Program-made: the position numbers and the translations under genes | Origin: Thermohalobaculum sp965263335 | GTDB lineage: Bacteria; Pseudomonadota; Alphaproteobacteria; Rhodobacterales; Rhodobacteraceae | Assembly (NCBI GenBank): GCA_965263335.1 | Contig: CBDHHE010000001.1 | Location: 1,364,001-1,428,000, forward strand | DNA: 64,000 nt | Direction: 5' to 3' | Part shown: one piece after another, positions 35,260-43,175 of the stretch | How positions within the stretch are numbered: the first letter of the stretch is position 1 | Layout: every line of letters starts with the position of its first letter | Notes under the pieces: generated by a model | What the model was told of the DNA's origin: nothing | Database searches by the model: none | What the model saw: only the letters and a program-made list of their open reading frames with translations

Positions 35260-36063
35260 TCACTGCCGGTCTGAATGTCTGGAGATTACTTCCGAAACCA
35301 GTTGATTGACGGCATCAGGGTCTTCCCACAGCGGAAATCCCCCGGCATCCGGCACGACGATCCGGCGGCATCGGGGAAGCAGGGCGCTCAGCACCTCCGA
35401 TGCCTCGACGAAGTCCGGCACGTCGAACTCTCCGTTCATCACCGTGACGGGAACGGGCAGGTCCTTCAGCGTGCCCTCGACATCGCCGAGCGGTTTGGAG
35501 ATCAGTCCGGCCTCGAGCCAGGGACCGCCCTCGAAGTCGTCAATGATGCGCCGGTGCTGCGCCGCCCGGCGACGCTCGGGCTGTGCCCGCATCCGATCGA
35601 ACCAGGGGCCCCGGGACCACCACAGGTCTCGCGCCTTGCCGAGGCCCTCGGACCTGACTGCGGTCGAGAGGCGGGGCAAGAGATCCGAGACGGACGGCAA
35701 CGGACGTCCGGGCATCACCGGCGACTCGAGCAACAGCAGACGGAACAGGTCCGGTCGCTGTCCGGCAAGGACAAGTCCCGCGGTCGCCCCGAGATGGGTG
35801 CCCCAGAAGATGCTCCTTGCGATACCGTGGGCCGTGAGCGCGCCCGCGATGTGCGCGGCGAACTCCGCAAGGCCATAGGGCCCCCCGATCGTCGCGCTCC
35901 TGCCGTGACCCGGCAAATCAATCAGAAGCAAGCGATGCGTGTCCCGGAACGCCTCGACCTGCTTGTCGAACACGCGGTGGTCCTGAGAAATGCCATGCAC
36001 CAGAACCAGCCAGGGCTCGGCACCCTTGCCCTCGTCGAGAACGATCGTCCCGAAGTCAGTCAT
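35260..36063 (-). CDS. Alpha/beta-hydrolase-fold protein lacking the usual Ser and His
   Basis: A 267-residue protein with a clear alpha/beta-hydrolase fold: LVLVHGISQDHRVFD, then LLIDLPGHGRS, then acid Asp214 in GEFDVPD. The nucleophile elbow, normally GxSxG, reads GTHLG, so His90 replaces Ser. The C-terminal catalytic His of the AGHFP motif is replaced by Gly242 (DAGGFPLWEDP). I confirmed GGC ACC CAT CTC GGG in the DNA. It is either a non-hydrolytic member or uses unusual chemistry; I recall related proteins with GxHxG elbows. It is transcribed divergently from the HxlR gene, with two operators in the gap. Confidence 0.85.
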   Translation of the reverse strand: MTDFGTIVLDEGKGAEPWLVLVHGISQDHRVFDKQVEAFRDTHRLLLIDLPGHGRSATIGGPYGLAEFAAHIAGALTAHGIARSIFWGTHLGATAGLVLAGQRPDLFRLLLLESPVMPGRPLPSVSDLLPRLSTAVRSEGLGKARDLWWSRGPWFDRMRAQPERRRAAQHRRIIDDFEGGPWLEAGLISKPLGDVEGTLKDLPVPVTVMNGEFDVPDFVEASEVLSALLPRCRRIVVPDAGGFPLWEDPDAVNQLVSEVISRHSDRQ

Positions 36064-36082
36064 GCCTTGTCCGCCACCATTC

Positions 36083-36099
36083 GCTACGATAATCGTAGC
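36083..36099. promoter_or_regulatory. Operator 1 (GCTAC-N7-GTAGC)
   Basis: Inverted repeat GCTAC GATAATC GTAGC in the 85-base gap between the divergent hydrolase and HxlR genes, 20 bases upstream of the hydrolase ATG. The arms extend to 8 bases (GCTACGAT, A, ATCGTAGC). A second copy with the same spacing lies 40 bases away. Probable HxlR binding site. Confidence 0.7.
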
Positions 36100-36122
36100 A
36101 ATAACACCAGCGACCCCGGAGC

Positions 36123-36139
36123 GCTACTGAAATCGTAGC
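36123..36139. promoter_or_regulatory. Operator 2 (GCTAC-N7-GTAGC)
   Basis: Inverted repeat GCTAC TGAAATC GTAGC ending 9 bases before the HxlR ATG. Same arms and same spacer length as operator 1, with centres exactly 40 bases apart. This position would let the regulator block its own translation start region or promoter. Confidence 0.7.
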
Positions 36140-36148
36140 GATGCGCCC

Positions 36149-36490
36149 ATGACAAGTCTCCCCCAGCCCGGCCAACCCGTGCGCGGCTCACGCACCGGCA
36201 AGCCGCTGATGGTGCTGCTCGACCTGCTGGGACGACGCTGGGCGCTCGGCGTGGTCTGGAACGTCTGCGAGCACGGGCCGCTCAGCTTTCGCGACCTGCG
36301 CGCCAGGTGCGACGGCGTCTCACCAAGCGTGCTGAACACGCGGCTCAAGGAGCTCCGGAGCGCGGGCTTCATCGAACGCGCGCCGGACGGCTACATCGCC
36401 ACCCCGCGCTGCATCGAGCTGTTCGACATGCTCAAGCCGCTCAAACCGTGGGCACATCGCTGGGCTGAAGATCTGTCGGGCAAGTCGTGA
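36149..36490 (+). CDS. HxlR-family transcriptional regulator
   Basis: A 113-residue winged-helix MarR-like DNA-binding protein of the HxlR type. DLLGRRWALGVVWNVCEHGPLSFRDLRARCDGVSPSVLNTRLKELRSAGFIER (about residues 25-78) is the full HTH-wing core, and C39 in WNVCEHG could be redox or ligand sensitive. These regulators bind as dimers to inverted repeats. The two GCTAC-N7-GTAGC sites in the divergent spacer fit control of itself and of the hydrolase pair. Inducer unknown. Confidence 0.9.
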   Translation: MTSLPQPGQPVRGSRTGKPLMVLLDLLGRRWALGVVWNVCEHGPLSFRDLRARCDGVSPSVLNTRLKELRSAGFIERAPDGYIATPRCIELFDMLKPLKPWAHRWAEDLSGKS

Positions 36491-36556
36491 CAGTCGATTT
36501 TGACTTGAGTGCCCATCGCAATTGCGCTGCCTGTATCGAGGCACCAAACAGACGAC

Positions 36557-36838
36557 ATGACCAATCGATCCGATCGCGACGGCACACCCTTGGACCTTCC
36601 GGCGGCCAGATCGCTTGCGCTGGAGAACCGCTCCAGCGAGGAGGTGCACTTCGCCTTGCCGGTCGGCTCCGGCGCCCTGATCGCTGCCGTCCTCTCGCTG
36701 GCGACATGCTATTCGGGGATCATCGGAAACGCCATTTTCGGCGTTCGGGGTCTGGTGTTCAATCCGCCTATCCAAGCGGTGTTGATGTGGGGTCTGACCG
36801 TTCTTAGACGTTCAATCGATTGTCCAAAGCTGCGGTAG
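36557..36838 (+). CDS. Small predicted membrane protein, possibly 3'-truncated
   Basis: 93 residues from an ATG without a clear ribosome-binding site. A polar N-terminus precedes a hydrophobic stretch GSGALIAAVLSLATCYSGIIGN and a second one around GLVFNPPIQAVLMWG. It then breaks into a polar tail (LRRSIDCPKLR) where a second helix would be expected to continue. That suggests a small two-helix membrane protein cut short at its 3' end, perhaps by the insertion that brought the next, AT-richer gene. I cannot assign a family. It may not be expressed. Confidence 0.35.
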   Translation: MTNRSDRDGTPLDLPAARSLALENRSSEEVHFALPVGSGALIAAVLSLATCYSGIIGNAIFGVRGLVFNPPIQAVLMWGLTVLRRSIDCPKLR

Positions 36839-36868
36839 AGAATGTCATACTGCTCATGTAGTCTTGGT

Positions 36869-36886
36869 CGTATTCAGACTAATACG
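36869..36886. promoter_or_regulatory. Inverted repeat upstream of the AT-richer membrane gene
   Basis: CGTATT, CAGACT, AATACG: perfect 6-base arms with a 6-base spacer, ending 31 bases before the ATG at 36918. Placed where a promoter-overlapping operator would be expected. Confidence 0.4.
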
Positions 36887-36917
36887 CAATTTTCATTGAC
36901 GATTTCAGGAAACAGAT

Positions 36918-37844
36918 ATGACCCACAATCCAGATCCGATCCCACAACACGTTCATCAAGATAGCTTCATTAAAGGACTGCCGAGCTGGAAACTTATAGT
37001 GTTCGCGCTGGTTGCCTTCTTTACATTCATCTTCTTCTATCAGCAGTCAACAAATGGATTCACAGACTCAGAACTATACAAAGTAAAGTGTGCCATCGAC
37101 GAACCGCAACCAGATCGCGGCTCCCATCCCGAAAAGGACTGGAGCACCAGAGGAGACGACGCTGATACGAACCGCGTGGCCAGGAAAAAACAATCGGAAG
37201 ACGAACAGCGGGAACAACACCTCATCAATTTAATCTCTTGTCGAGACGGCACAGATCGGCGCCGATTGGCGATCAACTACTTGATTCAGGAACACGGCAG
37301 AATTGCTGAACAAGTGATCCTCATCCGTGATCGCATACGTGACCTAGCAACCGGCAGCAAAGAGACCAGCGACTGGGCGCTCAATTTCCACCTCGCATTC
37401 ATGTGGGTGGTGTTCATCTTGTTGGCTTTTGCCGCGATCTTCAAAACGAAGACCGAGCTGGCTCCGCCAACAGGTGTCGAGACCACTCTGCAAAAGATCG
37501 GACGTAAAATTCAGGAAATGTCCGTCACAGCGACGCTCTTGGGTGCTCTGATACTCGCTGCGGCGCAAAGTTTGGCCTACAACACGAAGTACGAAGCCTC
37601 TTATGTCGCCTGGAGGGCATTCAAGACGCTTGAGCTGCAAGTTGACACAGAAATCGTCAGCATGGTCCGTCGATCCGAACATGACCCTCAAGACGAGATC
37701 AATCCAGTGATCAGTAACCCGATAAAAACTCTTGATTATGTTGCTGGTCGATTAACTGCTTGGACTAGTGATATCAAAAAAATCGAGAATGCGTACGCCG
37801 AAGCATACGCGGGAGCAGAATTGATCAAAATCCCGGGTGGATGA
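36918..37844 (+). CDS. Three-helix membrane protein of unknown function, compositionally foreign
   Basis: A 308-residue protein with an AGGAAACAG ribosome-binding site. Predicted helices are KLIVFALVAFFTFIFFY (residues 25-41), LAFMWVVFILLAFAAIF (about 160-176) and a VTATLLGALILAAA segment (about 203-218). A charged, Cys-poor region of about 115 residues separates the first two. After the last helix, YEASYVAWRAFKTLELQVDTEI and a helical tail follow. The helix-pair-then-amphipathic-helix layout recalls SLATT-type (2TM) effector domains of conflict systems, but I see no decisive motif. The gene is visibly richer in A+T than its neighbours. Likely acquired by transfer; function unknown. Confidence 0.75.
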   Translation: MTHNPDPIPQHVHQDSFIKGLPSWKLIVFALVAFFTFIFFYQQSTNGFTDSELYKVKCAIDEPQPDRGSHPEKDWSTRGDDADTNRVARKKQSEDEQREQHLINLISCRDGTDRRRLAINYLIQEHGRIAEQVILIRDRIRDLATGSKETSDWALNFHLAFMWVVFILLAFAAIFKTKTELAPPTGVETTLQKIGRKIQEMSVTATLLGALILAAAQSLAYNTKYEASYVAWRAFKTLELQVDTEIVSMVRRSEHDPQDEINPVISNPIKTLDYVAGRLTAWTSDIKKIENAYAEAYAGAELIKIPGG

Positions 37845-37855
37845 CGAAACGAAAG

Positions 37856-37882
37856 CCGCCCCGGAGAAGACCTCCGGGGCGG
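37856..37882 (-). terminator. Terminator after the formate dehydrogenase beta gene
   Basis: CCGCCCCGGAG (37856-37866), loop AAGAC, CTCCGGGGCGG (37872-37882): perfect 11-base arms between two convergent genes. On the minus strand it is followed by a short T-rich tract (CTTTCGTTTCG). It probably ends transcription of the alpha/beta operon, so the gamma gene must have its own promoter. Confidence 0.75.
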
Positions 37883-37924
37883 TTGAGTTCAGTATGTTCG
37901 GCCACGTCGTGCGGGCCTAAGGCA

Positions 37925-38518
37925 TTAGCTGCCCTTTTGATTGTAGGCCGTGCCCCATCCCCAGGCGCCGGAGCCGAAGCCGCGGGCGACGACACGCTCG
38001 CGGTAGATGTTGGCAACCTCGTCGCCATCACCGCCCAGCAGGGCCTTGGTCGAGCACATCTCGGCGCAGATCGGCAGTTTGCCTTCCGCGATCCGGTTGC
38101 GTCCGTACTTGGAGAACTCGGCGTTGGAGTGGGTTTCCTCCGGGCCACCATTGCAGAAGGTGCACTTGTCCATCTTGCCGCGTGAGCCGAAGTTGCCCGC
38201 CTGCGGGTACTGCGGTGCGCCGAACGGGCAGGCATAGAAGCAGTAGCCGCAGCCGATGCAGAGGTCCTTCGAGTGCAGGACCACACCGTCGTCGTTCTGG
38301 TAGAAGCAGTCCACCGGGCAAACGGCCATGCAGGGCGCGTCCGAACAGTGCATGCAGGCAACCGAGATCGAACGTTCGCCCGGCTTGCCGTCGTTGATGG
38401 TCACGACCCGGCGGCGGTTGATGCCCCACGGGATTTCGTGCTCGTTCTTGCAGGCGGTGACGCAGGCGTTGCACTCAATGCACCGCTCGGCATCACAAAG
38501 GAATTTTGCGCGTGCCAT
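37925..38518 (-). CDS. fdh3B: Formate dehydrogenase beta subunit, iron-sulfur (Fdh3B type)
   Basis: A 197-residue ferredoxin-like subunit with four [4Fe-4S] cluster motifs: CIECNACVTACKNEH (residues 13-27), CMHCSDAPCMAVCPVDC, CIGCGYCFYACPFGAP, and a split CTFCNG...CAEMC set. It relays electrons from the molybdopterin subunit to the cytochrome b subunit. Unlike E. coli FdnH/FdoH it is short and has no C-terminal membrane helix, the alphaproteobacterial FDH3 pattern. Ribosome-binding site GGGAGGGAG. It begins 13 bases after the alpha-subunit stop. Confidence 0.94.
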   Translation of the reverse strand: MARAKFLCDAERCIECNACVTACKNEHEIPWGINRRRVVTINDGKPGERSISVACMHCSDAPCMAVCPVDCFYQNDDGVVLHSKDLCIGCGYCFYACPFGAPQYPQAGNFGSRGKMDKCTFCNGGPEETHSNAEFSKYGRNRIAEGKLPICAEMCSTKALLGGDGDEVANIYRERVVARGFGSGAWGWGTAYNQKGS

Positions 38519-38531
38519 AGGTCTCCCTCCC

Positions 38532-41435
38532 TCAGGCTTTCAAGATCTTGCAGAGCGTGGCCTTGGTCTCCTGCATCTGGGTGACCGAGTCATAGCCATA
38601 GGTCTGCGCGGTGTTCGAGCTTTCGCCGAGTACGTAGGGGTCGGCACCTTCAGGGTACTTGTCCCGAAGATCCTTGCCCTCGAAGTGACCACCGAAGTGG
38701 AACGGCATGAAGGCGACGCCCTGTCCGACCCGCTCGGTGATCATCGCTGCGACCTTCACTTTGCCGGCGGGCGCCACGCCCTCGACCCAGACCTGATCGC
38801 CTTCCTTGATGCCCAGATCGTTGGCATCGCGGGGGTTCATCTCGACGAACATCTCCTGCTGAAGTTCGGCAAGCCAGGGGTTAGACCGGGTCTCCTCGCC
38901 ACCGCCTTCATACTCGACCAGACGCCCCGAGGTCAGGATGATCGGGTAGTCCTTGGAGTAGTCGTTCTTCTGGATCGACGCATAGAGGGTCGGCAGGCGG
39001 TAGGCCTGACGGTCGTCGTAGGTCGGGTACTTGGCGACGAGCTCGCGATCCGGCGCATAGAGCGGCTCGCGGTGGAGCGGCACCGGATCGGGGAAGGTCC
39101 AGACCACGGCCCGCGCCTTGGCATTGCCGAAGGGCGCACACTCATGCTTGATGGCCACCCGCTGGATGCCGCCGGAAAGGTCGGTCTTCCAGTTGGTCTT
39201 CGGACCGGCCGTCGCATCGATCGCCGCCCGCTCGTCCTCGGTGAGATCGCCATCCCAGCCCAGATCCATGAGCATCTGCATGGTGAACTCGGGGTAGCCG
39301 TCCTCGATCTCGGAGCCTGCCGAGTAGACGCCCTCGGCCAGAAGGTTGTCCCCGTCCCGCTCGACGCCGAAGCGCGCACGGAAGGTGAGACCGCCTTCGG
39401 ACACCGGTTTGGACATGTCGTAGAGGTTCGGCGTGCCCGGGTGCCCCATCTCGGCGGTGCCCCAGCACGGCCACGGCATGCCGTAGTAGTCGCCGTCGGC
39501 CGGACCGCCCAGCGCCTGCAGTGTGGTCTTGTCGAAGGTGTGCTGGTTGGCCATGTGGAGCTTGATGCGCTCCGGCGACTGTCCGGTATAGCCCACCGTC
39601 CACATCCCGGCATTGAACTCGCGGGTCGTGTCCTCGATGTTGGGCTCGTCGTTTTCGTCCACCGCGATGTTCTGGAAGAAGCGGTCGGCGAAGCCGAACT
39701 TCTTGGCGAACTTGGCGATGATCGTGTGGTCGGGGAGGCTCTCGAAGAGCGGATCGACCACCTTGTCGCGCCACTGGATCGAGCGGTTCGACGCCGTCAC
39801 CGAGCCATAGGTCTCGAACTGGGTCGAGGCCGGCAGGAGGTAGATGCCGTCCTCGCGGTCCGGCAGCACGGCGGAGACGGTCGGATACGGGTCGATCACG
39901 ACCAGCATGTCGAGCTTCTCCATCGCCGTCTTCATCTCAGGCCCGCGGGTCTGGGAGTTCGGCGCGTGGCCCCAGAGCACCATGGCGCGGACGTTGTCCG
40001 GCTGGTCTATGTTGCCCTTGTCCTCGAGCACGCCATCGATCCAGCGGCTGACGGGGATGCCCTTGCCTTCCATAAGGTCCTGCGAGGCGAACTGGCTGAG
40101 CAGGAAGTTGTACTCGTCCTCCGCCTTGTCGGTGGCCCCCTTCTCGCCGGCCCAGACGCGCGCCCAGTGCTTCCACGAGCCGGTCTTCAGGCCGTAGTAG
40201 CCCGGCAGCGTGTGGCTGAGGACGCCGAGGTCCGTCGCACCCTGCACGTTGTCGTGGCCGCGGAAGATGTTGGTGCCCCCACCCGAGGTGCCCATGTTGC
40301 CCAGCGCAAGCTGGAGCACACAATAGGCCCGCGTGTTGTTGTTGCCGTTGGTGTGCTGCGTACCACCCATGCACCAGATCACCGTGCCGGGGCGGTTGTT
40401 GGCCATGGTCCGCGCGACACGGCGCAGCTGCGAGCCCGGCGTGCCGGTGACACGCTCGACCTCGTCCGGGTTCCACTTCGCGACCTCGGCCTTGATCTGG
40501 TCCATCCCCCAGACGCGGGTGCGGATGAACTCCTTGTCCTCCCAGCCGTTCTCGAAGATGTGCCAGAGAATGCCCCAGACCAGCGCCACGTCGGTGCCCG
40601 GGCGGAAGCGCACGTACTCGTCGGCATGAGCAGCCGTCCGGGTGAAGCGCGGATCACAGACGATCAGTGGCGCGTTGTTCTCCTCCTTCGCTTTCAGCAC
40701 GTGCAGGAGCGAGACCGGGTGTGCCTCGGCGGGGTTGCCGCCGATGATGAAGATCGCCTTGGACTTGTGGATATCGTTGTAGGAGTTGGTCATGGCGCCG
40801 TAGCCCCATGTGTTCGCAACACCCGCAACCGTGGTCGAGTGGCAGATCCGTGCCTGGTGATCGACGTTGTTCGTGCCCCAGTAGGCGGCGAACTTGCGGA
40901 ACAGATAGGCCTGCTCGTTGTTGTGCTTTGCCGAGCCGAGCCAGTAGACGCTGTCCGGGCCGGAGGAGGCGCGGATGTCCATCATCTTGTCGCCGATCTC
41001 GTTGATCGCCTCATCCCAGGAGATGCGCTTCCACTGCCCGCCTTCCATCTTCATCGGGTACTTGAGCCGGCGCTCGCCATGGGCGTGCTCGCGGACAGCG
41101 GCCCCCTTGGCGCAGTGGGCGCCGAGGTTGAAGGGGCTGTCCCAGCCAGGCTCCTGTCCGGTCCAGACGCCGTCCTGGACCTCGGCCAGCACGGTGCAGC
41201 CGACGGAGCAGTGGGTGCAGACGGATTTCTTGATCTCGACGGCGCCGTCGGCAGCACTGGCGGCAGAGGCCTGCTGCACGGTGCCTCCGGTTGCGGCTAC
41301 GGCGGCAAGTCCGCCGATCGTCAGGCCGGAGCCACGCAGGAACGCGCGACGGTCAACCGATTTTGCGGCGATCGTGGACAGGAGCGACTCGGTCCGGGGG
41401 CGTCCCGCCACCCCGTTGGTCTTCTTCCTGAGCAT
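38532..41435 (-). CDS. fdhA: Formate dehydrogenase alpha (catalytic, molybdenum/tungsten) subunit
   Basis: A 967-residue bis-MGD oxidoreductase that oxidises formate to CO2. An N-terminal twin-arginine signal (DRRAFLRGSG, residues 28-37) directs the folded enzyme to the periplasm. A [4Fe-4S] motif follows: Cys73, Cys76, Cys80 and Cys108. The metal ligand is Cys198 in VDHQARICHSTTV, with the adjacent catalytic His199; E. coli FdnG has selenocysteine at this place, so this is the cysteine form. The C-terminal MGD-binding domain includes PIILTSGRLVEYEGGGEETRSNPW. Ribosome-binding site AGGGAGAAG. It lies between the Tat-signal small protein and fdh3B. Confidence 0.96.
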   Translation of the reverse strand: MLRKKTNGVAGRPRTESLLSTIAAKSVDRRAFLRGSGLTIGGLAAVAATGGTVQQASAASAADGAVEIKKSVCTHCSVGCTVLAEVQDGVWTGQEPGWDSPFNLGAHCAKGAAVREHAHGERRLKYPMKMEGGQWKRISWDEAINEIGDKMMDIRASSGPDSVYWLGSAKHNNEQAYLFRKFAAYWGTNNVDHQARICHSTTVAGVANTWGYGAMTNSYNDIHKSKAIFIIGGNPAEAHPVSLLHVLKAKEENNAPLIVCDPRFTRTAAHADEYVRFRPGTDVALVWGILWHIFENGWEDKEFIRTRVWGMDQIKAEVAKWNPDEVERVTGTPGSQLRRVARTMANNRPGTVIWCMGGTQHTNGNNNTRAYCVLQLALGNMGTSGGGTNIFRGHDNVQGATDLGVLSHTLPGYYGLKTGSWKHWARVWAGEKGATDKAEDEYNFLLSQFASQDLMEGKGIPVSRWIDGVLEDKGNIDQPDNVRAMVLWGHAPNSQTRGPEMKTAMEKLDMLVVIDPYPTVSAVLPDREDGIYLLPASTQFETYGSVTASNRSIQWRDKVVDPLFESLPDHTIIAKFAKKFGFADRFFQNIAVDENDEPNIEDTTREFNAGMWTVGYTGQSPERIKLHMANQHTFDKTTLQALGGPADGDYYGMPWPCWGTAEMGHPGTPNLYDMSKPVSEGGLTFRARFGVERDGDNLLAEGVYSAGSEIEDGYPEFTMQMLMDLGWDGDLTEDERAAIDATAGPKTNWKTDLSGGIQRVAIKHECAPFGNAKARAVVWTFPDPVPLHREPLYAPDRELVAKYPTYDDRQAYRLPTLYASIQKNDYSKDYPIILTSGRLVEYEGGGEETRSNPWLAELQQEMFVEMNPRDANDLGIKEGDQVWVEGVAPAGKVKVAAMITERVGQGVAFMPFHFGGHFEGKDLRDKYPEGADPYVLGESSNTAQTYGYDSVTQMQETKATLCKILKA

Positions 41436-41553
41436 GTTCTTCTCCCTTTGCTTGGGCCACCTGTCTCAGCGGAGCTGATCAAGGCATATCCTGGCTGGGT
41501 ACCTTCCGGGATCGGGGCCGAACGCAACCGTCACCCGTGTGCAAGGTGTCCCG

Positions 41554-41742
41554 TCAGAAGCGGGCCGTCTGGTAGTACTTGTCGGTCATCTCCGTGCGGC
41601 GCAGCCCCTCGGAGGCGCTGTCATCCGTCAACTGAGCAGCCGATGCGCCCTCGGCCACGGCCAGGGCCGCCGCTGCCGGCGCGCCTGTCGCGGCGATCTT
41701 GAGGAAATCGCGGCGGCTGGAAGTCCGCTTGTCGTCACTCAT
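41554..41742 (-). CDS. Small twin-arginine-signal protein of the formate dehydrogenase operon
   Basis: A 62-residue protein: MSDDKRTSSRRDFLKIAATG, a textbook Tat motif (SRRDFLK), then an Ala-rich hydrophobic stretch and a short mature part ending EGLRRTEMTDKYYQTARF. The ATG has GAGGGAGA upstream, and the frame before it is not conserved-looking. Equivalents sit directly upstream of alphaproteobacterial fdhA genes, where they may help Tat export or assembly. No enzyme activity is expected from its size. Confidence 0.88.
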   Translation of the reverse strand: MSDDKRTSSRRDFLKIAATGAPAAAALAVAEGASAAQLTDDSASEGLRRTEMTDKYYQTARF

Positions 41743-41815
41743 TGTCGTCTCCCTCGTGGGCTCCCGTTCAGGAGCGGTCTTTGCGGGCCTCTCGCAGCCC
41801 CATTCTTTCCGGCGC

Positions 41816-42418
41816 TCAGGCGCCAAGTCTGAAAGCTTCGCGTTCGATCTCGACGAAGGCGCGGCCGATGGCGCCGACCGGCGCATAGAGCACCGAGGTC
41901 TTCGCCCCTTCGAGATCGGTGAAGAAGTGTCCCGCCCAGGGCGCGAGATGGGCGGAGAAGAAATCCTTCTGCGTCGCCAGATCCGCGGCCATCCCGAAAC
42001 GGCCATGGATGAGCCCTGCCATCATCTCGCAGAGCGAGGCGACATTGTCCTCGGGCTCGAAGACGTTGGGTGCGCGCTCGATCTGCAGACGCGCCATGTC
42101 GCGCCGGAGCACCGCGAGCGGCTTCTCGTTCAGGAAGCCGGTCATGTAGTAGCTGGCATAGGGCAAAAGCTCGCCGCGGGCGAGACCGATGAAGAGCGCG
42201 TGAAACTCCCGCTCGGCGGCCGCCGGATCGATGGTGCCTGCCACGCGCGCGAAGGCCGCGATCGAGCGGCCGAGTACGCTGCTGTCGCCGGAGAGGGTCG
42301 CGCATTTCGACAGCAGCTCGCCCGAAGGCGGGCGCGCCAGAAGTGCCGCGATCAGGTCATAGAGATTGGCCCTGAGGAGATCTTCCTCGCTCACAGCCGC
42401 CTCGACCAGTTCAGCCAA
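41816..42418 (-). CDS. TorD-family molybdoenzyme chaperone
   Basis: 200 residues from a TTG start supported by GGGGAGGAG. All-helical TorD/DmsD family: LRANLYDLIAALLARPP at the N-terminus, then the YASYYMTGFLNEKPLAVLRRDMARL block (residues about 87-111) and the EPEDNVASLCEMMAGLI motif (about 121-137). Such chaperones bind the Tat signal and the apo-catalytic subunit until the molybdenum cofactor is inserted. It lies 73 bases upstream of the Tat small protein, so FdhA is the likely client. Confidence 0.92.
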   Translation of the reverse strand: MAELVEAAVSEEDLLRANLYDLIAALLARPPSGELLSKCATLSGDSSVLGRSIAAFARVAGTIDPAAAEREFHALFIGLARGELLPYASYYMTGFLNEKPLAVLRRDMARLQIERAPNVFEPEDNVASLCEMMAGLIHGRFGMAADLATQKDFFSAHLAPWAGHFFTDLEGAKTSVLYAPVGAIGRAFVEIEREAFRLGA

Positions 42419-42442
42419 GCTTCACTCCTCCCCCGGCGTGCT

Positions 42443-42456
42443 TGAGTGCACACTCA
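42443..42456. promoter_or_regulatory. Inverted repeat upstream of the torD-like gene
   Basis: TGAGTG, CA, CACTCA: perfect 6-base arms centred 31 bases before the TTG start, in the 106-base gap between the DUF3306 gene and the chaperone gene. The gap is AT-richer on its right side (ACTCATATATGTCACC), compatible with a promoter. Confidence 0.4.
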
Positions 42457-42524
42457 TATATGTCACCGTAGCCACAATTTTCTGAGTGGTCAATTCAGTT
42501 GGCCGGTAGGCCCAAACGCACGTC

Positions 42525-43175
42525 TCAGTCGGTGTCGAAGGTGAATTTCATCCGGCGCGGTGCACGCGCTCGAGGCTCGTCGGGCACCACGTGCACGGGC
42601 GCGGAGACGTCCTGCGAGACCGCCTCCGAAATGGGGTCATCAACAGCGGCGATCTCCGCCGGTGCTTCGACATCGTCGGCTGGCGCGTTCTCTGCCTCGG
42701 GCGATGGCGCGGCATCGGGCGCCCCGGCCTGCGCGGGCGGCGTGCCCTCTGTCTCGGGCGACGCCGCATCGGCCGCGTCCTCGGGCTCCTCGATCAGATA
42801 TCCGCGTCCCGCACGGTAGGCGGTCTGCAGGTTCTCGACCACGGTCGCGGCGTCGGTGAAATCCTCGCCATAGTCCAGAAGCTCATCGAGATTGGCGAGC
42901 ACCGGATTTGTGAGCCACAGCCGCCTGAGCGCACGGTTGCGCAACCGCGCCGGAACTTCCTGCATCATGAAGCGGCTGAAATCGTCACCCTCGCCGAGCG
43001 TTTCGGGATCCGGCAGACCGAGCGCCTCGAGCACCTCGTCATCCGTGCGTTCGTCGGGCGTGTCGTCCGTCTCGGGCACAACATCGGTCGGCGCGTCTTC
43101 AGGCGCAGTCTCCACGGCGGCGCGTTTGCGCTGCGACCAGCGCGAGAGGAAGTCCTGTCGCCCGGGACCGCTCAA
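42525..43175 (-). CDS. DUF3306 protein of the formate dehydrogenase cluster
   Basis: 216 residues. N-terminal FLSRWSQRKRA, then LGLPDPETLGEGDDFSRFM and ALRRLWLTNPVLANLDELLDYGEDFTD (about residues 50-110), the DUF3306 core. The C-terminal half is a long acidic, Ala/Pro/Glu-rich low-complexity tail ending in a basic RRMKFTFDTD. The start is a TTG overlapping the DUF3305 stop as TTGA. DUF3305/DUF3306 pairs are conserved beside formate dehydrogenases; function unproven, probably in maturation. Confidence 0.88.
   Translation of the reverse strand: MSGPGRQDFLSRWSQRKRAAVETAPEDAPTDVVPETDDTPDERTDDEVLEALGLPDPETLGEGDDFSRFMMQEVPARLRNRALRRLWLTNPVLANLDELLDYGEDFTDAATVVENLQTAYRAGRGYLIEEPEDAADAASPETEGTPPAQAGAPDAAPSPEAENAPADDVEAPAEIAAVDDPISEAVSQDVSAPVHVVPDEPRARAPRRMKFTFDTD

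Noticed and set aside
40842..40850. Selenocysteine site in formate dehydrogenase
   Set aside because: The metal-ligand codon is TGC (Cys198), not TGA, so no selenocysteine machinery is needed.
38328..41702. A 1124-codon open frame on the plus strand opposite fdhA
   Set aside because: It is the mirror of a clear formate dehydrogenase gene in high-GC DNA. The product is Arg/Leu/His/Val-rich without domain motifs; long antisense frames are expected here.
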